64,000 nt of DNA from Mesorhizobium qingshengii (GTDB lineage Bacteria > Pseudomonadota > Alphaproteobacteria > Rhizobiales > Rhizobiaceae). Below are positions 8,202 to 18,272 of the stretch, in pieces (position 1 is the first letter of the stretch; every line of letters begins with the position of its first letter). Both the position numbers and the translations under genes were made by a program. The stretch lies in the NCBI RefSeq assembly GCF_027563465.1, contig NZ_JAPFQA010000002.1, forward strand, positions 744,001 to 808,000, in the 5' to 3' direction. The notes below the pieces were generated by a model. It saw only the letters and a list, made by a program, of their open reading frames with translations, made no database searches and was not told the origin of the DNA.

Positions 8202-8906
8202 TCAGACGATCAACGCCTTGTCTCGCCACAGGCGAAACCCGCCTTCGAAGGCGCGTGTGTTATCGCCGCGTCTGCTGTCGGCGGGCAATTCATCGAGCTT
8301 GTCGACATTGCCGCCGCCAATGACGACATAGTCCGGCTGCATGGCCGCGCGAAGCCGGTCGACGACGTCGAAGACATGTCTGCGCCACTTCTTCTTGCCG
8401 CGCTTTTCCAGGCCGCGTTCGCCGATATAGTCCTCGAAACTCTTGCCATTCTTGTAGGGGAGGTGGCCGACTTCCATCGGCTGGGCGACATTGTCGACGA
8501 TCATCGCCGCGCCAAGACCGGTTCCCAGCCCGAGGAACAGCATGCGCCCGCCCTCGTAACTGCCGATGGCTTGCATCAAAGCGTCATTGACCACCTTCAC
8601 CGGTTTGCCGAACTGCGCGGCGAAATCGTAGCCGGCCCAACCCTTGCCGAGATTGGCGGGGTCGGCCAACGGCCTGTTGTGGGTGACCGGGCCAGGATAG
8701 CCCATGGAGATGACGTCGTATGACAAGCCCTCGGCGAGCTTCCTTACCGCCTCGGCCATCTGCTGCGGCGTCAGGCCGGGACCGGAGTCGGCGCGGCACT
8801 CCGCGCCGCCGGCGCTGGTCAGGATCTTGACGTGCGAACCGCCGATATCGATCGAAAGCACGATCTTTTCGACATCCGATGCTGGTTGTTTCACCGCTTT
8901 GGTCAT
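8202..8906 (-). CDS. ROK-type glucokinase, polyphosphate-glucokinase-like
   Basis: This 234-residue protein has the sugar kinase/actin fold. It carries an ATP- or polyphosphate-binding motif SIDIGGSHVKIL near the N-terminus, GYPGPV, the catalytic-region Asn-Asp in VVNDALMQAIG, and LGLGTGLGAA. The length and the order of motifs resemble bacterial polyphosphate glucokinases more than GlkA. It would phosphorylate glucose to glucose 6-phosphate in the cytoplasm. It is the last gene of the GH15-gnd-zwf cluster, 12 bases after zwf, which supports a role in feeding glucose into the oxidative pentose phosphate route. The phosphoryl donor cannot be decided from sequence alone. Confidence 0.85.
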   Translation of the reverse strand: MTKAVKQPASDVEKIVLSIDIGGSHVKILTSAGGAECRADSGPGLTPQQMAEAVRKLAEGLSYDVISMGYPGPVTHNRPLADPANLGKGWAGYDFAAQFGKPVKVVNDALMQAIGSYEGGRMLFLGLGTGLGAAMIVDNVAQPMEVGHLPYKNGKSFEDYIGERGLEKRGKKKWRRHVFDVVDRLRAAMQPDYVVIGGGNVDKLDELPADSRRGDNTRAFEGGFRLWRDKALIV

Positions 8907-8918
8907 CGCGTCATCCTC

Positions 8919-10295
8919 TCACTTCACCGGATCGATCCAGCCGTTGGGCGGCCCGAACCCGCTCATGACATCGGCGGGGCCCCATGTTCCCGGCTCGTAG
9001 ATGTGCGGTGGCGTGGTGTCGCCAAGCACCGGGCCGACGATGCGCCAGGCAAGTTCGCTGGCGTCCTGGCGGGTGAACAGCTGACCATTGCCGTTCATGG
9101 CATCGCCGATCAGCCGTTCATAGGGCGGCATGTCGGCCTTGCTGTCGTCGAGCGCCGTCAGTTCGACCTGCTCGCCGATCATGTCGTCGCCGGACGCCTT
9201 GCGTTGGGCGCCGATGGCGATCACCACCTGCGGATCGATGCGGAAGCGCACGTAGTTCTGGTCGGCGGGCTTGATCGGATCGAAGACGTCGAGCGGCGGC
9301 CGCTTCAGCCGCACCACCACCTCGGTGACATGAACCGGCATGTTCTTGCCGGCGCGGATGAAGAACGGCACATCCCGCCAGCGCCATGTGTCGACGAAGA
9401 AGCGCACCGCCGCGAAGGTTTCGACCGGCGAATTCGGCGCCACGCCGGGCTCGGTGAGATAGCCCTTGAACTGACCGCGCACGACATCGTCTTTCGTCAG
9501 TGTCCGGATCGCGCGCAGCACCTGCACCTTCTCGTCGATCAGGTCGTCGGCGGAGCGGCCGACCGGCGGCTCCATGGCCAGCAGCAGCAGGATGTTGAGC
9601 AGATGGTTCTCGATGACGTCGCGGATGCAGCCGACATCGTCATAGAAGCGGCCGCGCCCCTCGACGCCGAAATCCTCGGCCATGGTGATCTGCACGCTTT
9701 CGACGAAGTTGCGATTCCAGATCGGCTCGAGGAGGGAATTGGCGAAGCGGAAATAGAGCAGGTTCTGGATCGCTTCCTTGCCGAGATAGTGGTCGATGCG
9801 GAAGATCGACTGTTCGTCGAACACCAGGTGCAGGACCCGGTTCAACCAGCGCGCCGACTGCAGGTCGTGGCCGAACGGCTTTTCCACCATCAGCCGCGCG
9901 CCGTGCGCCGTGCCCGATTGCTCCAGCCCCTGGACGACCGTCTCGAACATGGTCGGCGGCACCGCCATGTAATGCAGCGGCCGCTGGGCGCCGCCGAGCG
10001 CACCCTTCAGCCTCTCGAAAGTGGCCGGATCGCGATAGTCACCGCTGACGTAGCGAAGCAGGGACGCGAGCTTGGCAAACACCTTGTCGTCGATCTTGCC
10101 GAGCGCATTGACGATGCCGTCGCGGGCGCGCGCCTGCAGCTGCTTCAAATCCCAGGCATCGAACGCGACGCCGATCACCGGTTCGCTGAGCGTGCCCTTG
10201 GCGACCATCTGGTAGAGCGCCGGAAATATCTTCTTGTGGGCGAGGTCGCCGGTGGCTCCGAAAAGCACCAGCGTGTCGGACCGTTCCTGGCTCAT
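8919..10295 (-). CDS. zwf: Glucose-6-phosphate 1-dehydrogenase
   Basis: This 458-residue enzyme oxidises glucose 6-phosphate to 6-phosphogluconolactone with NADP+ or NAD+. It has the cofactor motif [11 protein letters not shown] at the N-terminus and the G6PDH active-site signature RIDHYLGKE. The substrate-site region [20 protein letters not shown] and the C-terminal beta-sheet domain are also present. It is slightly shorter than many bacterial Zwf proteins (about 490). The start MSQERSD at 10295 is chosen over an Arg-rich upstream extension because GGAGA precedes it and it fits the family. It lies 22 bases from gnd and 12 from the glucokinase, clearly one operon. Confidence 0.95.
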   Translation of the reverse strand: MSQERSDTLVLFGATGDLAHKKIFPALYQMVAKGTLSEPVIGVAFDAWDLKQLQARARDGIVNALGKIDDKVFAKLASLLRYVSGDYRDPATFERLKGALGGAQRPLHYMAVPPTMFETVVQGLEQSGTAHGARLMVEKPFGHDLQSARWLNRVLHLVFDEQSIFRIDHYLGKEAIQNLLYFRFANSLLEPIWNRNFVESVQITMAEDFGVEGRGRFYDDVGCIRDVIENHLLNILLLLAMEPPVGRSADDLIDEKVQVLRAIRTLTKDDVVRGQFKGYLTEPGVAPNSPVETFAAVRFFVDTWRWRDVPFFIRAGKNMPVHVTEVVVRLKRPPLDVFDPIKPADQNYVRFRIDPQVVIAIGAQRKASGDDMIGEQVELTALDDSKADMPPYERLIGDAMNGNGQLFTRQDASELAWRIVGPVLGDTTPPHIYEPGTWGPADVMSGFGPPNGWIDPVK

Positions 10296-10317
10296 GCGCG
10301 TGTCTCCCCTGCCGCCG

Positions 10318-11334
10318 TCACGATCCGGCCTTCGGCTTCTCGACATGGCCGCCGAACGCATAGCGCATGGCGGACAACAGCTTGTCGGCGAATTCGGATT
10401 CGCCTTGCGAGGAGAAGCGGTCGAACAGCGCCGAGGACAGCACCGGCGCCGGCACGCCGGTATCGATCGCCGCCTTCAGCGTCCAGCGGCCTTCGCCGGA
10501 ATCCGAGACGCGGCCGCCAAAGTTCGCCAGCGATGCATCTGACTTCAGCGTGCTGGCGGTGAGGTCGAGCAGCCATGAGCCGATGACGCTGCCATGCCGC
10601 CAGACCTCGGCGACGTTGGCGAGGTCGATGTCGAACTGGTAATATTCGGGGTTCTGCAGCGGGCTGGTCTCGGCGTCGGCGTCGCGCTTGACCTTGCCGG
10701 CATTGCCGGCCTTGAGGATGTTCATGCCCTCGGCATAGGCGGCCATGACGCCGTATTCGATGCCGTTGTGAACCATCTTGACGAAATGGCCAGCACCACT
10801 CGGGCCACAATGGAGATAGCCGAAGGGTGCGGTGCCGGCTGCCTTGTCCGGGGCGGGCGCGCCGGCATCGGTACCGGGCGCCAGCGTGGCGAATACCGAA
10901 TCGAGATGCCGGACCGCTTCGTCAGGGCCGCCGATCATCAGGCAGTAGCCGCGATCGAGACCCCAGACGCCGCCGCTGGTGCCGACGTCGACATAGTTCA
11001 GGCCCTTGTCCCTGAGCCTGGCCGCGCGATCGACATCGTCGTGATAGTAGGAATTGCCGCCATCGATGATGATGTCGCCGGGTTCCATCAGGGCCGCCAC
11101 CTGATCGACGATCTTGCCGGTGATCGCGGCCGGCAGCATCAGCCAGACGCAGCGCGGCTTGGCGAGCTTGCCGACGAATTCCGCCATCGATGCCGCTCCG
11201 GATGCGCCATCGGCCACCAGCGCCGCCACGCTGGCGGGGTTGATGTCGTAGACGACGCATTGGTGGCCGTCGCGCATCAGGCGCCGGACCATGTTGGCGC
11301 CCATCCGTCCCAGTCCCATCATTCCGATCTGCAT
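10318..11334 (-). CDS. gnd: 6-phosphogluconate dehydrogenase, decarboxylating (short type)
   Basis: This 338-residue enzyme converts 6-phosphogluconate to ribulose 5-phosphate and CO2. It has [16 protein letters not shown] (Rossmann motif), [29 protein letters not shown], and the catalytic [19 protein letters not shown] with the active Lys and Asn. The length marks it as the short, GndA/YqeC-like type, about 330 residues and often NAD-preferring, rather than the 470-residue enzyme. The start at 11334 fits the family; the same frame stays open upstream only because it is antiparallel to high-GC coding DNA of the glucosidase gene. It sits between GH15 and zwf. Confidence 0.94.
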   Translation of the reverse strand: MQIGMMGLGRMGANMVRRLMRDGHQCVVYDINPASVAALVADGASGAASMAEFVGKLAKPRCVWLMLPAAITGKIVDQVAALMEPGDIIIDGGNSYYHDDVDRAARLRDKGLNYVDVGTSGGVWGLDRGYCLMIGGPDEAVRHLDSVFATLAPGTDAGAPAPDKAAGTAPFGYLHCGPSGAGHFVKMVHNGIEYGVMAAYAEGMNILKAGNAGKVKRDADAETSPLQNPEYYQFDIDLANVAEVWRHGSVIGSWLLDLTASTLKSDASLANFGGRVSDSGEGRWTLKAAIDTGVPAPVLSSALFDRFSSQGESEFADKLLSAMRYAFGGHVEKPKAGS

Positions 11335-11383
11335 GGTTTCGTCCCTGTTTCCTAGAGATTTGCTGGGTTTGGAGAGGAAGGAT

Positions 11384-13801
11384 TTACCGGCTATCCTGCC
11401 CGGTTGATATGACGGAGAAGTCGACATTCTCCCAATCGCCGGTCCCGGGCCAGAAAAAAGTGAAGGTGAGCGTGGTTGCGCCGGGGAGGCCGGACACCGG
11501 CAGATCGGCAAGATGGATGCCGAAAGCGTTCTCTCTTGTCTGGCTGTCGCTGGCCGTCGCCCAGTTGTCGGTGCTCCAGCGAACCGTCGCCGCGGCCAGC
11601 AGCTCGATGCGCAGCGTCTTGCCCACGGGGAGCGTACGGATCTTGTGGTTGAACCGCCAGGTCCTGAACGGCGATACGGTCCTGTCCTCGATGTAGCGCT
11701 TGGGGCCTTGCGGCGGCATGTCGAAGACAGCGCCGTCGCGCAGCGAGCGCAGGAGCTTGATATGCTCCGAATGTGCCCAGACCAGCGGCATGGCGCTGCC
11801 CGAGGGGCGGCCATGCAGCAATTCGCGCTCGGCGAGGTCGGCGCCGTCCCAGACCTGCTCCGGCAACAGGCCGCCAAACCCGGCCGAGCCTTCCAGCGCC
11901 GCCAGCAGGCCGGCCGCCTTGTCCATGCGCCCCGCCGCCAGCTCGTAATGGGCGCGTTCGCCGGCGAGCAGCGGCCACGGCCGGCCCTGGCCGGTGCCGT
12001 CGAAAGGCGCGCCGTCTTCGTGCTCGCCGTAGCCGTCGCCATTGTAGCGGTACCAGAGCGGTCCTTGCGGCAGATCGCAGCGCAATTGCGCATCGATGAC
12101 CTTGACGGTGTCGATCATGCGCGGGTCGTCGGCCGCCCGCAGGCCGAAGCGGACGAGCGCCAGCGCGTCGGGGCTGACAATTTCCTCGGCGGGCCGATCC
12201 GTATCGCCGGGCGGCCGGTTCTTGATCGGGACATAGCCGTCCTTCGGCGAGCCGGCCTCGGCGCTGTCGGGTGGCGCGATGCGGACGTAGTAACCATCGA
12301 CGCCGGTTTCCTCGCAGATTGCCGTGCCGGTGACGTAGGTCCAGCGCTCGACCTGGTCGTTCCAGCCATCGGCGGTCTCGCGCAGATAGGCCGCCGCGTC
12401 TTTCTTGCCGCAGGCGTCGAGCAGGTCCGCCGCGGCAAGCAGCGCGGCGATCTCGACGGCAAGCGTGAACGGACTGTAGCCGGCATCTTCTTCCCAGCGG
12501 TCCTCGCCGGTCACGGGTCCGTTGCGCACGACATAGGTGGCGGCGCGCTCGATCATCGGCAGGAAGGTGGAGAGCCTGGCGCGCGGCAAGTGCCCGGCGC
12601 GGTGCAGCGCGTCGGCCAGCAGCAGCGGAAAGGCGCATTCGTCCATCTGGATGCCGGGCCAATAGGCCGACCCGTCGAGCCAGGCGTTCTGCGGCCAGTG
12701 TCCATCCGGTTGCTGGATGGAGCGCAGATAGCCCAGAATCCGCAGGGCCGACGCGGCATCGCCGGCGGCGAGAAAGCCGCCCGCCGTTTCGACCAGATCG
12801 CGCGGCCAGACCAGATGGTAGCCGCCGAGATCGTCGTCGCCCTTGTTGAAGCCCCATGGGATCGACAGGCTGGCGACCGCGGCGCCCGGCACGGCGGTCG
12901 AGCGGTGTGTCGCCAGAACCGCGGTCGAGACGCGATAGAAGTTGATCCCGGATGCGCCATGCCGGTCCAGCGGCAGCAGGCCGGCCTGCCAGGCGCGCCA
13001 GTTCCGGACGTAGGACCCGGCCGTCGCCGCAAAGCCGCGCTTCAGGCTGGCGAAGGCATTTTCAGCAGCCTCGTCAGAGGTTGCGCCGAAGCCAAGAGCC
13101 AGCAAAGCCGTTGTCTTCACGCCGGAAAAGCCGATTTCGCCGGTCAGCGCGACATTGCCGTCCTCGGCCCGTTGGCAAGCCGGGTCGAGTTCCCCGGTAT
13201 TGTGGAGTTGCTGCCAGCCATCGGAGAAGCCGACATAGCCGGCCGAGCAGCTTGCCCATGGCAGCGACGAGGCCAGCGCCAGGCAGATGCCGCGCCCCGA
13301 GGCAAACAGCACCGGCTTTCCCTTGTGGTCGCCGACCCAGGCGGTGTTGCCCATGCCGGCGTTGACCAGATGCGGCGCCAGCAAGGCGTAGACGCGGTAG
13401 TCGCTGGACGCACCCTTGAGCGGCGTGAAGGTGATCTCCTGCAGCAAGGCGGGGCGGGCCGGGTCGGCGAGGATGCGCTTTTCGATCCGGTAGGCGCCGT
13501 CGGTCGCGGTGTTGACCAGCCGGTAGGCGGGCACGCCATCCTCGAACGGTTCGATGGCGTGCGCCGCGTCGCGTTTTTCTTCCGAGAAGTAGCCGTCGGG
13601 GCCGGTGACGATCAGACCCAGGTCGCGCGTGCAGGCGCTGTCGACGCGCGGATAGTAGACCTCGTTGAGAATGCCGTGGCTGATCGTGAACCAGATCCGG
13701 CCGGCGGGTGAAAGGGAGGTTCCGACGCCGCTCTTGGCGCTTGACGTCCAGCGTGCCGGAATTCCCGGGGCGCCCGGAGCAACGGTTGGCGTCACTGGCA
13801 T
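11384..13801 (-). CDS. GH15 family glucosidase (glucoamylase-like)
   Basis: This 805-residue protein has an N-terminal beta-sandwich (GRIWFTISHGILNEVYYPRVD) and a C-terminal (alpha/alpha)6 barrel of glycoside hydrolase family 15. Barrel landmarks are PWGFNKGDDDLGGYHLVWPRDLVE, QNAWLDGSAYWPGIQMDE, WEEDAGYSPFT with the likely general-acid Glu, and LVWAHSEHIKLLRSL with the likely base. The family releases glucose from alpha-1,4 glucans; some members are trehalases. No signal peptide is evident, so it would act in the cytoplasm, perhaps on glycogen or maltooligosaccharides. It is first in the operon with gnd, zwf and glucokinase. The start at 13801 follows an AGGAGA site. Confidence 0.9.
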   Translation of the reverse strand: MPVTPTVAPGAPGIPARWTSSAKSGVGTSLSPAGRIWFTISHGILNEVYYPRVDSACTRDLGLIVTGPDGYFSEEKRDAAHAIEPFEDGVPAYRLVNTATDGAYRIEKRILADPARPALLQEITFTPLKGASSDYRVYALLAPHLVNAGMGNTAWVGDHKGKPVLFASGRGICLALASSLPWASCSAGYVGFSDGWQQLHNTGELDPACQRAEDGNVALTGEIGFSGVKTTALLALGFGATSDEAAENAFASLKRGFAATAGSYVRNWRAWQAGLLPLDRHGASGINFYRVSTAVLATHRSTAVPGAAVASLSIPWGFNKGDDDLGGYHLVWPRDLVETAGGFLAAGDAASALRILGYLRSIQQPDGHWPQNAWLDGSAYWPGIQMDECAFPLLLADALHRAGHLPRARLSTFLPMIERAATYVVRNGPVTGEDRWEEDAGYSPFTLAVEIAALLAAADLLDACGKKDAAAYLRETADGWNDQVERWTYVTGTAICEETGVDGYYVRIAPPDSAEAGSPKDGYVPIKNRPPGDTDRPAEEIVSPDALALVRFGLRAADDPRMIDTVKVIDAQLRCDLPQGPLWYRYNGDGYGEHEDGAPFDGTGQGRPWPLLAGERAHYELAAGRMDKAAGLLAALEGSAGFGGLLPEQVWDGADLAERELLHGRPSGSAMPLVWAHSEHIKLLRSLRDGAVFDMPPQGPKRYIEDRTVSPFRTWRFNHKIRTLPVGKTLRIELLAAATVRWSTDNWATASDSQTRENAFGIHLADLPVSGLPGATTLTFTFFWPGTGDWENVDFSVISTGQDSR

Positions 13802-14038
13802 TCGGTTTCGGTCTCCTGGCCCCTTCCCTAGACCAGGACGCGAACCCTTTTCAATCATTGCACCGCAAGTTGATCGACCGTCGCAATGGGGGCGTCGTTG
13901 ACAGCACCGTTCGTAGATGTCCACTATTCCCACGGCAGGGAGGCTTGGCGAAAATCGAGGATCGGCAGCGCGCTCGGGCACGGGAGCCGCGGCTGGCCCG
14001 GCGTGGTCCGTTCAGTTGTCATGGGAGGTCGCAAAACC

Positions 14039-15319
14039 ATGTCGGAAGTATCTCCCATACTGATCGACCGGCTGCTTGCCATTTCGCGGGCGCTGGCCGG
14101 CCACATCGATACCGGTACGGCGTTCCGCGCAACGGCCATCGAGATCAGTACGCTCATTCCGCACAATCATATCGACCTGGCGGTGCTGTCGCACGATCGG
14201 CGCATGCATGCCTGCTATGAAGCCGGCTTCCACACCAGCTGGAGCGAGCTGTCGCAGCATCCGGTGGAGGGCAGCCCGATCCGGTCGGTGCTGTGGGGCG
14301 AGGTGCCCTATCTGCTGGCGGACGATGCTCTTTTCGACCAGCGCTTCCACTTCACGGGGGCGTTCGACGAACCGATCTTCGCTGCAAGGCTGCGCAGCCG
14401 CATCATCGTGCCGCTCAGGGCGCGCGGCGGCATCATCGGCGCCCTCAACATCAGCCGGCATGAGGTCGGCTGCTACACGCTTGCCGATGTCGAGGTCGCC
14501 CAGCAATGCGCCGATCTGATCGCGCCCTATATCTTCGCGCTGATCCAGACCGAGGAGGCGCGCCGGGCCATGCTTGCCGAGAGCGAAGCGCGCAATCGCG
14601 TCGAACTGCTGCGGGTCGGCGCCTCGCAACTGACCGAAGGCATGGAGCGCGAGCGCCGGCGCATGGCCATGGACCTGCACGACCAGACGCTTGCCGACCT
14701 CGCCCGCATCGCGCGCCAGCTTTCGGCCTTGCGCGGCCAGGGCGTGGCGCGGGCGGCGCAGCTTGCCGACCTCGAGCAGGAGGTCGCCGGCTGCCTGACG
14801 GAACTGCGCCACATCGTCGACGACATGCGGCCGAGCGTGCTTGAACTGTTCGGCCTGCGCGACGCCGTCGAGGCGCATCTCAACCGCAGTGTCGCCAGGG
14901 CCAAGCCGCCGATTGCCGTGCGCATCGCCGACACCAGCGACGGCAGCGCCGACAGCCTGCCCGAGCCGGTCCGCACCGCGCTTTACAGGATCGTGCAGGA
15001 AGCGATCAACAATGCGGTCCGCCACGCCACGCCGCGCCGCATCGACGTGCTGCTGGCGTCGACGGCGAGCATGCTGCGGGTGATCGTGACCGATGACGGC
15101 CAGGGATGCGGCACTGTTGATCCGGCCGCCCATGGCGGCATTGGCCACATGCACACGCGGGCGGCTCTTATCGGGGCGCGGCTGCGCATCGGTCAAGCCA
15201 GCCGCAAGGGTGGCGGCACGCGTGTCGTCATCGAGATAGACCGCCAGCCGTCCCGGGAATTGCCCCATGCGGCGGCTGAAGTAGAGCACGCGCCGCGGGC
15301 CGTGCCGGAGGGTGTGTGA
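14039..15319 (+). CDS. Cytoplasmic GAF-domain histidine kinase (NarX/DegS type)
   Basis: This 426-residue protein has no membrane segment. It has an N-terminal GAF domain (about 10-165), a coiled stretch, and a HisKA_3 dimerisation domain with phosphoacceptor His214 in MDLHDQTLADL. The HATPase domain follows, with YRIVQEAINNAVRHA (N box) and VTDDGQGCG, then HGGIGHMHTRAALIGARL (G boxes). Such kinases sense cytoplasmic ligands and signal to LuxR/NarL-type regulators. The start at 14039 is preceded by GGGAGG. Its stop overlaps the start of the response regulator gene. It diverges from the GH15-pentose phosphate operon across 237 bases, so control of that operon is a reasonable guess. Confidence 0.9.
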   Translation: MSEVSPILIDRLLAISRALAGHIDTGTAFRATAIEISTLIPHNHIDLAVLSHDRRMHACYEAGFHTSWSELSQHPVEGSPIRSVLWGEVPYLLADDALFDQRFHFTGAFDEPIFAARLRSRIIVPLRARGGIIGALNISRHEVGCYTLADVEVAQQCADLIAPYIFALIQTEEARRAMLAESEARNRVELLRVGASQLTEGMERERRRMAMDLHDQTLADLARIARQLSALRGQGVARAAQLADLEQEVAGCLTELRHIVDDMRPSVLELFGLRDAVEAHLNRSVARAKPPIAVRIADTSDGSADSLPEPVRTALYRIVQEAINNAVRHATPRRIDVLLASTASMLRVIVTDDGQGCGTVDPAAHGGIGHMHTRAALIGARLRIGQASRKGGGTRVVIEIDRQPSRELPHAAAEVEHAPRAVPEGV

Positions 15320-16053
15320 TGCTTGTGATGATCGCCGAGAATGACGGGCTGCACCGCACATTCGCGCGCCGCACCGTCGAGCAATTGTGGCCCGGCGACG
15401 TCGAGGTGATCGAAGCGAGCGATGGCGAGGACGCCATCAACCTCGCCGCCGAGCGCGAGCCGCCGCATGTCGTGCTCGACCTGCAGATGCCGAAGGCGAC
15501 GGGAATCGAGGTTGCCAGGGCGATCTGGAACCGCCGCGCCGGCACGCACATCCTGTTCTGGTCGAATTTCGCCGACGAGGCCTATGTACGCGGGGTGGCA
15601 CGCATCGTGCCGCCGGGTTCGGTCTATGGCTACGTGCTCAAGTCGGCGACGGAGGAGGGCATGCGGTCGGCCCTGCGCGGCGTTTTCCGCGAAGGCCATT
15701 GCATCATCGACCGCGAGATACGCGGCATCCAGCACCGCGTCCAGGATCGGTTCGAGGGCATCACCGACGGCGAATATGAAAGCCTGATCGACATCGCGCT
15801 CGGCCTGACCGACCGCGCCATCGCGGCGCGTCGCGGCCTGTCGATCCGTGGTGCCCAGAGCCGCATCAAGCATGTCTACGACAAGCTCGGCATCGTGCCG
15901 GCGGAGGACGGCGCAAGCGACGCTTCCGTGTTCAACTCGCGGACACGGGCGATCTATCTGGCCATGGCGCGCGGCCTGATCAACATCGACGCGCTGCGCC
16001 GCGAACAGGACCGGCTCGATGCCTGGCTGGCCCAGGCCCCGCCGGATCACTGA
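15319..16053 (+). CDS. NarL/LuxR-type response regulator
   Basis: This 244-residue protein has a receiver domain (MIAENDGLHR with the acidic pocket, phosphoacceptor Asp54 in VVLDLQMPKATG, conserved Lys in YVLKSA). The C-terminal region resembles a LuxR helix-turn-helix: ITDGEYESLIDIALGLTDRAIAARRGLSIRGAQSRIKHVYDKLGI. The start ATG at 15319 overlaps the kinase stop (TGATG), indicating translational coupling. The helix-turn-helix is somewhat divergent from the LuxR consensus (TDGEYE in place of TPRERE), but helices and spacing fit. The target genes are unknown; nearby candidates are the SMP-30 gene downstream or the divergent GH15 operon. Confidence 0.87.
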   Translation: MLVMIAENDGLHRTFARRTVEQLWPGDVEVIEASDGEDAINLAAEREPPHVVLDLQMPKATGIEVARAIWNRRAGTHILFWSNFADEAYVRGVARIVPPGSVYGYVLKSATEEGMRSALRGVFREGHCIIDREIRGIQHRVQDRFEGITDGEYESLIDIALGLTDRAIAARRGLSIRGAQSRIKHVYDKLGIVPAEDGASDASVFNSRTRAIYLAMARGLINIDALRREQDRLDAWLAQAPPDH

Positions 16054-16065
16054 CTCCAACCGCCA

Positions 16066-16087
16066 CGACTGTGCAAACGCACAGTCG
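16066..16087 (+). terminator. Hairpin after the two-component operon
   Basis: CGACTGTGC-AAAC-GCACAGTCG is a perfect 9-base-pair stem with a four-base loop, 12 bases after the regulator stop. No T tract follows. It could be a terminator or, since TGTGC-N4-GCACA is symmetric, a protein-binding site for the next gene. Confidence 0.55.
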
Positions 16088-16225
16088 GCCGTGCGCTTTG
16101 ACCCGTATCGCCACGCCGGCGCCGCAACTACGCTCGACCTCATAAAAAGACCATATCGGGGAAGCGCTCATGCCATTCGTCACCATGCGGATTCGCACGG
16201 CTGTTTGCGCCGCCAGGGGCCAGTG

Positions 16226-17116
16226 ATGTCGGCGCTGGCGCGCCCCCGCCAATCAGGCTTCGACGACGTCGTCGGCGATGCGACGATCGAAATGCTGGCG
16301 AGCGGCTTCGGTTTCCTCGAAGGGCCGGCGTGGCACCCTTACGAGAAATGGCTGGTGTTCAGCGACATTCCGGAAAGCCGCATCTACCGGCGCCATGCGG
16401 AGGGCGAAATCGAGCTGTTCCGCGAGCCGAGCCACAAGGCCAATGGCAACACGCTGGACCGCCAGGGGCGGCTGGTCACTTGCGAGCACGCGACGAGCCG
16501 GGTGACCCGCGCCGAGCCCAACGGCAGCGTGACGGTGCTCGCCACACATCACCAGGACAGGCAACTCAACAGCCCGAACGACATCGTCGTTGCCACCGGC
16601 GGATCGATCTACTTCACCGATCCGGGCTACGGCAGGATGGAATTCTACGGTGTGCCACGTCGCCAGGAGCTGACGTTCCAGGGCGTCTACCGCATCGATA
16701 GCGACGGCGCCCGGCTGACATTGCTGGCCGACGATTTCATCCAGCCGAACGGGCTTTGCTTCTCGCTGGACGAGTCGCGGCTGTTCATCAACGACACCGA
16801 GCGCGGCCATATCAGGGTGTTCGGCGTGGAAGTGAACGGCGACCTCAACGGCGGCGCGGTATGGGCAGTGACCGAGGGTGACGGACCGGGAGCGCCCGAC
16901 GGCATGAAGATCGACAGCCGCGGCAATGTCTATTGCACCGGCCCCGGCGGCATTCATGTCTTCGATGCGTCGGGTGCCATTCTTGGCGTCATCCGGACGC
17001 CGGAACCCTGCGCGAACTTCACGTTCGGTGACGACGATCTGAGGAGCCTCTACATCGCCGCGTCGACATCGCTTTACCGGCTCAGGGTGCGCGTGCCGGG
17101 ATTAAGACTGTTTTGA
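16226..17116 (+). CDS. SMP-30/gluconolactonase family protein
   Basis: This 296-residue protein has the six-bladed propeller of the SMP-30/gluconolactonase/LRE family. Motifs are FLEGPAWHPYEKWLVFSDI (metal-binding Glu), NGNTLDRQGRLVTCEH, NSPNDIVVATGGSIYFTDPGYG (metal-binding Asn and Asp), IQPNGLCFSLDESRLFINDT, and APDGMKIDSRGNVYCTGPGGI. The family hydrolyses sugar lactones with a divalent metal. It lies between the two-component genes and a sugar ABC importer, so it may act on a lactone formed from the imported sugar, and could in principle also stand in for the missing 6-phosphogluconolactonase. The start at 16226 is favoured over a longer, non-homologous extension. Confidence 0.88.
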   Translation: MSALARPRQSGFDDVVGDATIEMLASGFGFLEGPAWHPYEKWLVFSDIPESRIYRRHAEGEIELFREPSHKANGNTLDRQGRLVTCEHATSRVTRAEPNGSVTVLATHHQDRQLNSPNDIVVATGGSIYFTDPGYGRMEFYGVPRRQELTFQGVYRIDSDGARLTLLADDFIQPNGLCFSLDESRLFINDTERGHIRVFGVEVNGDLNGGAVWAVTEGDGPGAPDGMKIDSRGNVYCTGPGGIHVFDASGAILGVIRTPEPCANFTFGDDDLRSLYIAASTSLYRLRVRVPGLRLF

Positions 17117-17209
17117 GCTCGCGACCATCCGTGCTCAAATCAGGTTGGGAGTGAGGCCGGGATCAAAGCCGGCAGGAACTGCAGCAGTCAACATCTGGGA
17201 GGATACGAC

Positions 17210-18223
17210 ATGAAGAAACTAATCGTCTTGAGCGCCCTGGCGGCAATGCTCGCCTCGGGCACGGCACTTGCCGACACCAGTGGCAAGAAGATCGCCTTTT
17301 CCAACAACTATGCCGGCAATTCGTGGCGGCAGGCGATGCTCGACAGCTATGGCATCGTCACCAAGAAAGCGGTGGCCAACAAGGTGGTTGGCGCCGCCGA
17401 CATCTTCACCACCGCCGACAAGGAAGTGCCGACGCAGGCGGCGCAGGTGCAGAACCTGATCCTGCAGGGCTATGACGCGATCGTCATCAATGCCGCTTCG
17501 CCCGACGCACTCAACGGCGCCATCAAGCAGGCCTGCGACGCCGGCATCACCGTCGTGTCCTTCGACGGAACCGTCACCGAACCTTGCGCCTATCGCGTCG
17601 TCGTCGACTTCAAGGACATGGGCAAGCAGGAAGTCGAACAGATGGCCAAGTTCCAGCCCAAGGGCGGCAATCTGCTGGAAATCCGCGGCCTTGCCGGCAC
17701 CTCGATCGACGATGCCATCCATGCCGGCATCCTCGAGGGCGTTGCTGCCCATCCCGAGTTCAAGATCGTCGGCTCGGTGACCGGCGACTGGGATCAGACC
17801 ACCGCGCAGAAGGCGGTCGCGACCATCCTGCCATCGCTGCCGGATGTCGTCGGCATCGTCGACCAGGGTGGTGACGGCTACGGCGCGGCGCAGGCCTTCG
17901 CCGCCGCCGGCAAGCCGCGCCCGACCATCATCATGGGCAACCGCCAGGACGAGCTGCAGTGGTGGAAGGAGCAGAAGGACAAGGACGGCTACAAGACCTG
18001 GTCGGCATCGATCGCGCCCGGCGTGTCGTCGCTCGCCTTCTGGGTGGCGCAGCAGGTGCTCGACGGCCGCAAGGACATCCCGCACGATCTGCTGGTGCCG
18101 TATCTGGCCTTCACCCAGGACGATTTCGAGGCCGAGCTGCCGAAGATCGTCAAGGGCGGCGTCGCCAGCCACGAATACACGCAGGAAGACGCCATCGCGG
18201 CCATCAAAGCCAACATCAAGTGA
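17210..18223 (+). CDS. Sugar ABC transporter, periplasmic binding protein
   Basis: This 337-residue protein has an N-terminal signal peptide ([21 protein letters not shown], cleavage after ALA-D). The mature part is a periplasmic binding protein 4 (RbsB-like) fold: [45 protein letters not shown], and [16 protein letters not shown]. It delivers a sugar to the following ATPase and two permeases (17.2-21.7 kb). The ligand is unknown; neighbours suggest a sugar or sugar lactone. The start is supported by GGGAGG about 10 bases upstream. A 93-base gap to the SMP-30 gene could hold a promoter. Confidence 0.92.
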   Translation: MKKLIVLSALAAMLASGTALADTSGKKIAFSNNYAGNSWRQAMLDSYGIVTKKAVANKVVGAADIFTTADKEVPTQAAQVQNLILQGYDAIVINAASPDALNGAIKQACDAGITVVSFDGTVTEPCAYRVVVDFKDMGKQEVEQMAKFQPKGGNLLEIRGLAGTSIDDAIHAGILEGVAAHPEFKIVGSVTGDWDQTTAQKAVATILPSLPDVVGIVDQGGDGYGAAQAFAAAGKPRPTIIMGNRQDELQWWKEQKDKDGYKTWSASIAPGVSSLAFWVAQQVLDGRKDIPHDLLVPYLAFTQDDFEAELPKIVKGGVASHEYTQEDAIAAIKANIK

Positions 18224-18272
18224 GTGTCGCGGCAGCGTTGCCGTCCGTATCGCCGAGCGGATATCGTTGAGC

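Noticed and set aside
8832..10562. Plus-strand open frame of about 575 codons over zwf
   Set aside because: Antisense to zwf; composition is typical of a reverse-complement shadow and no family is seen.
11513..13711. Plus-strand open frame of about 730 codons over the GH15 gene
   Set aside because: Antisense shadow of a well-supported glycosidase.
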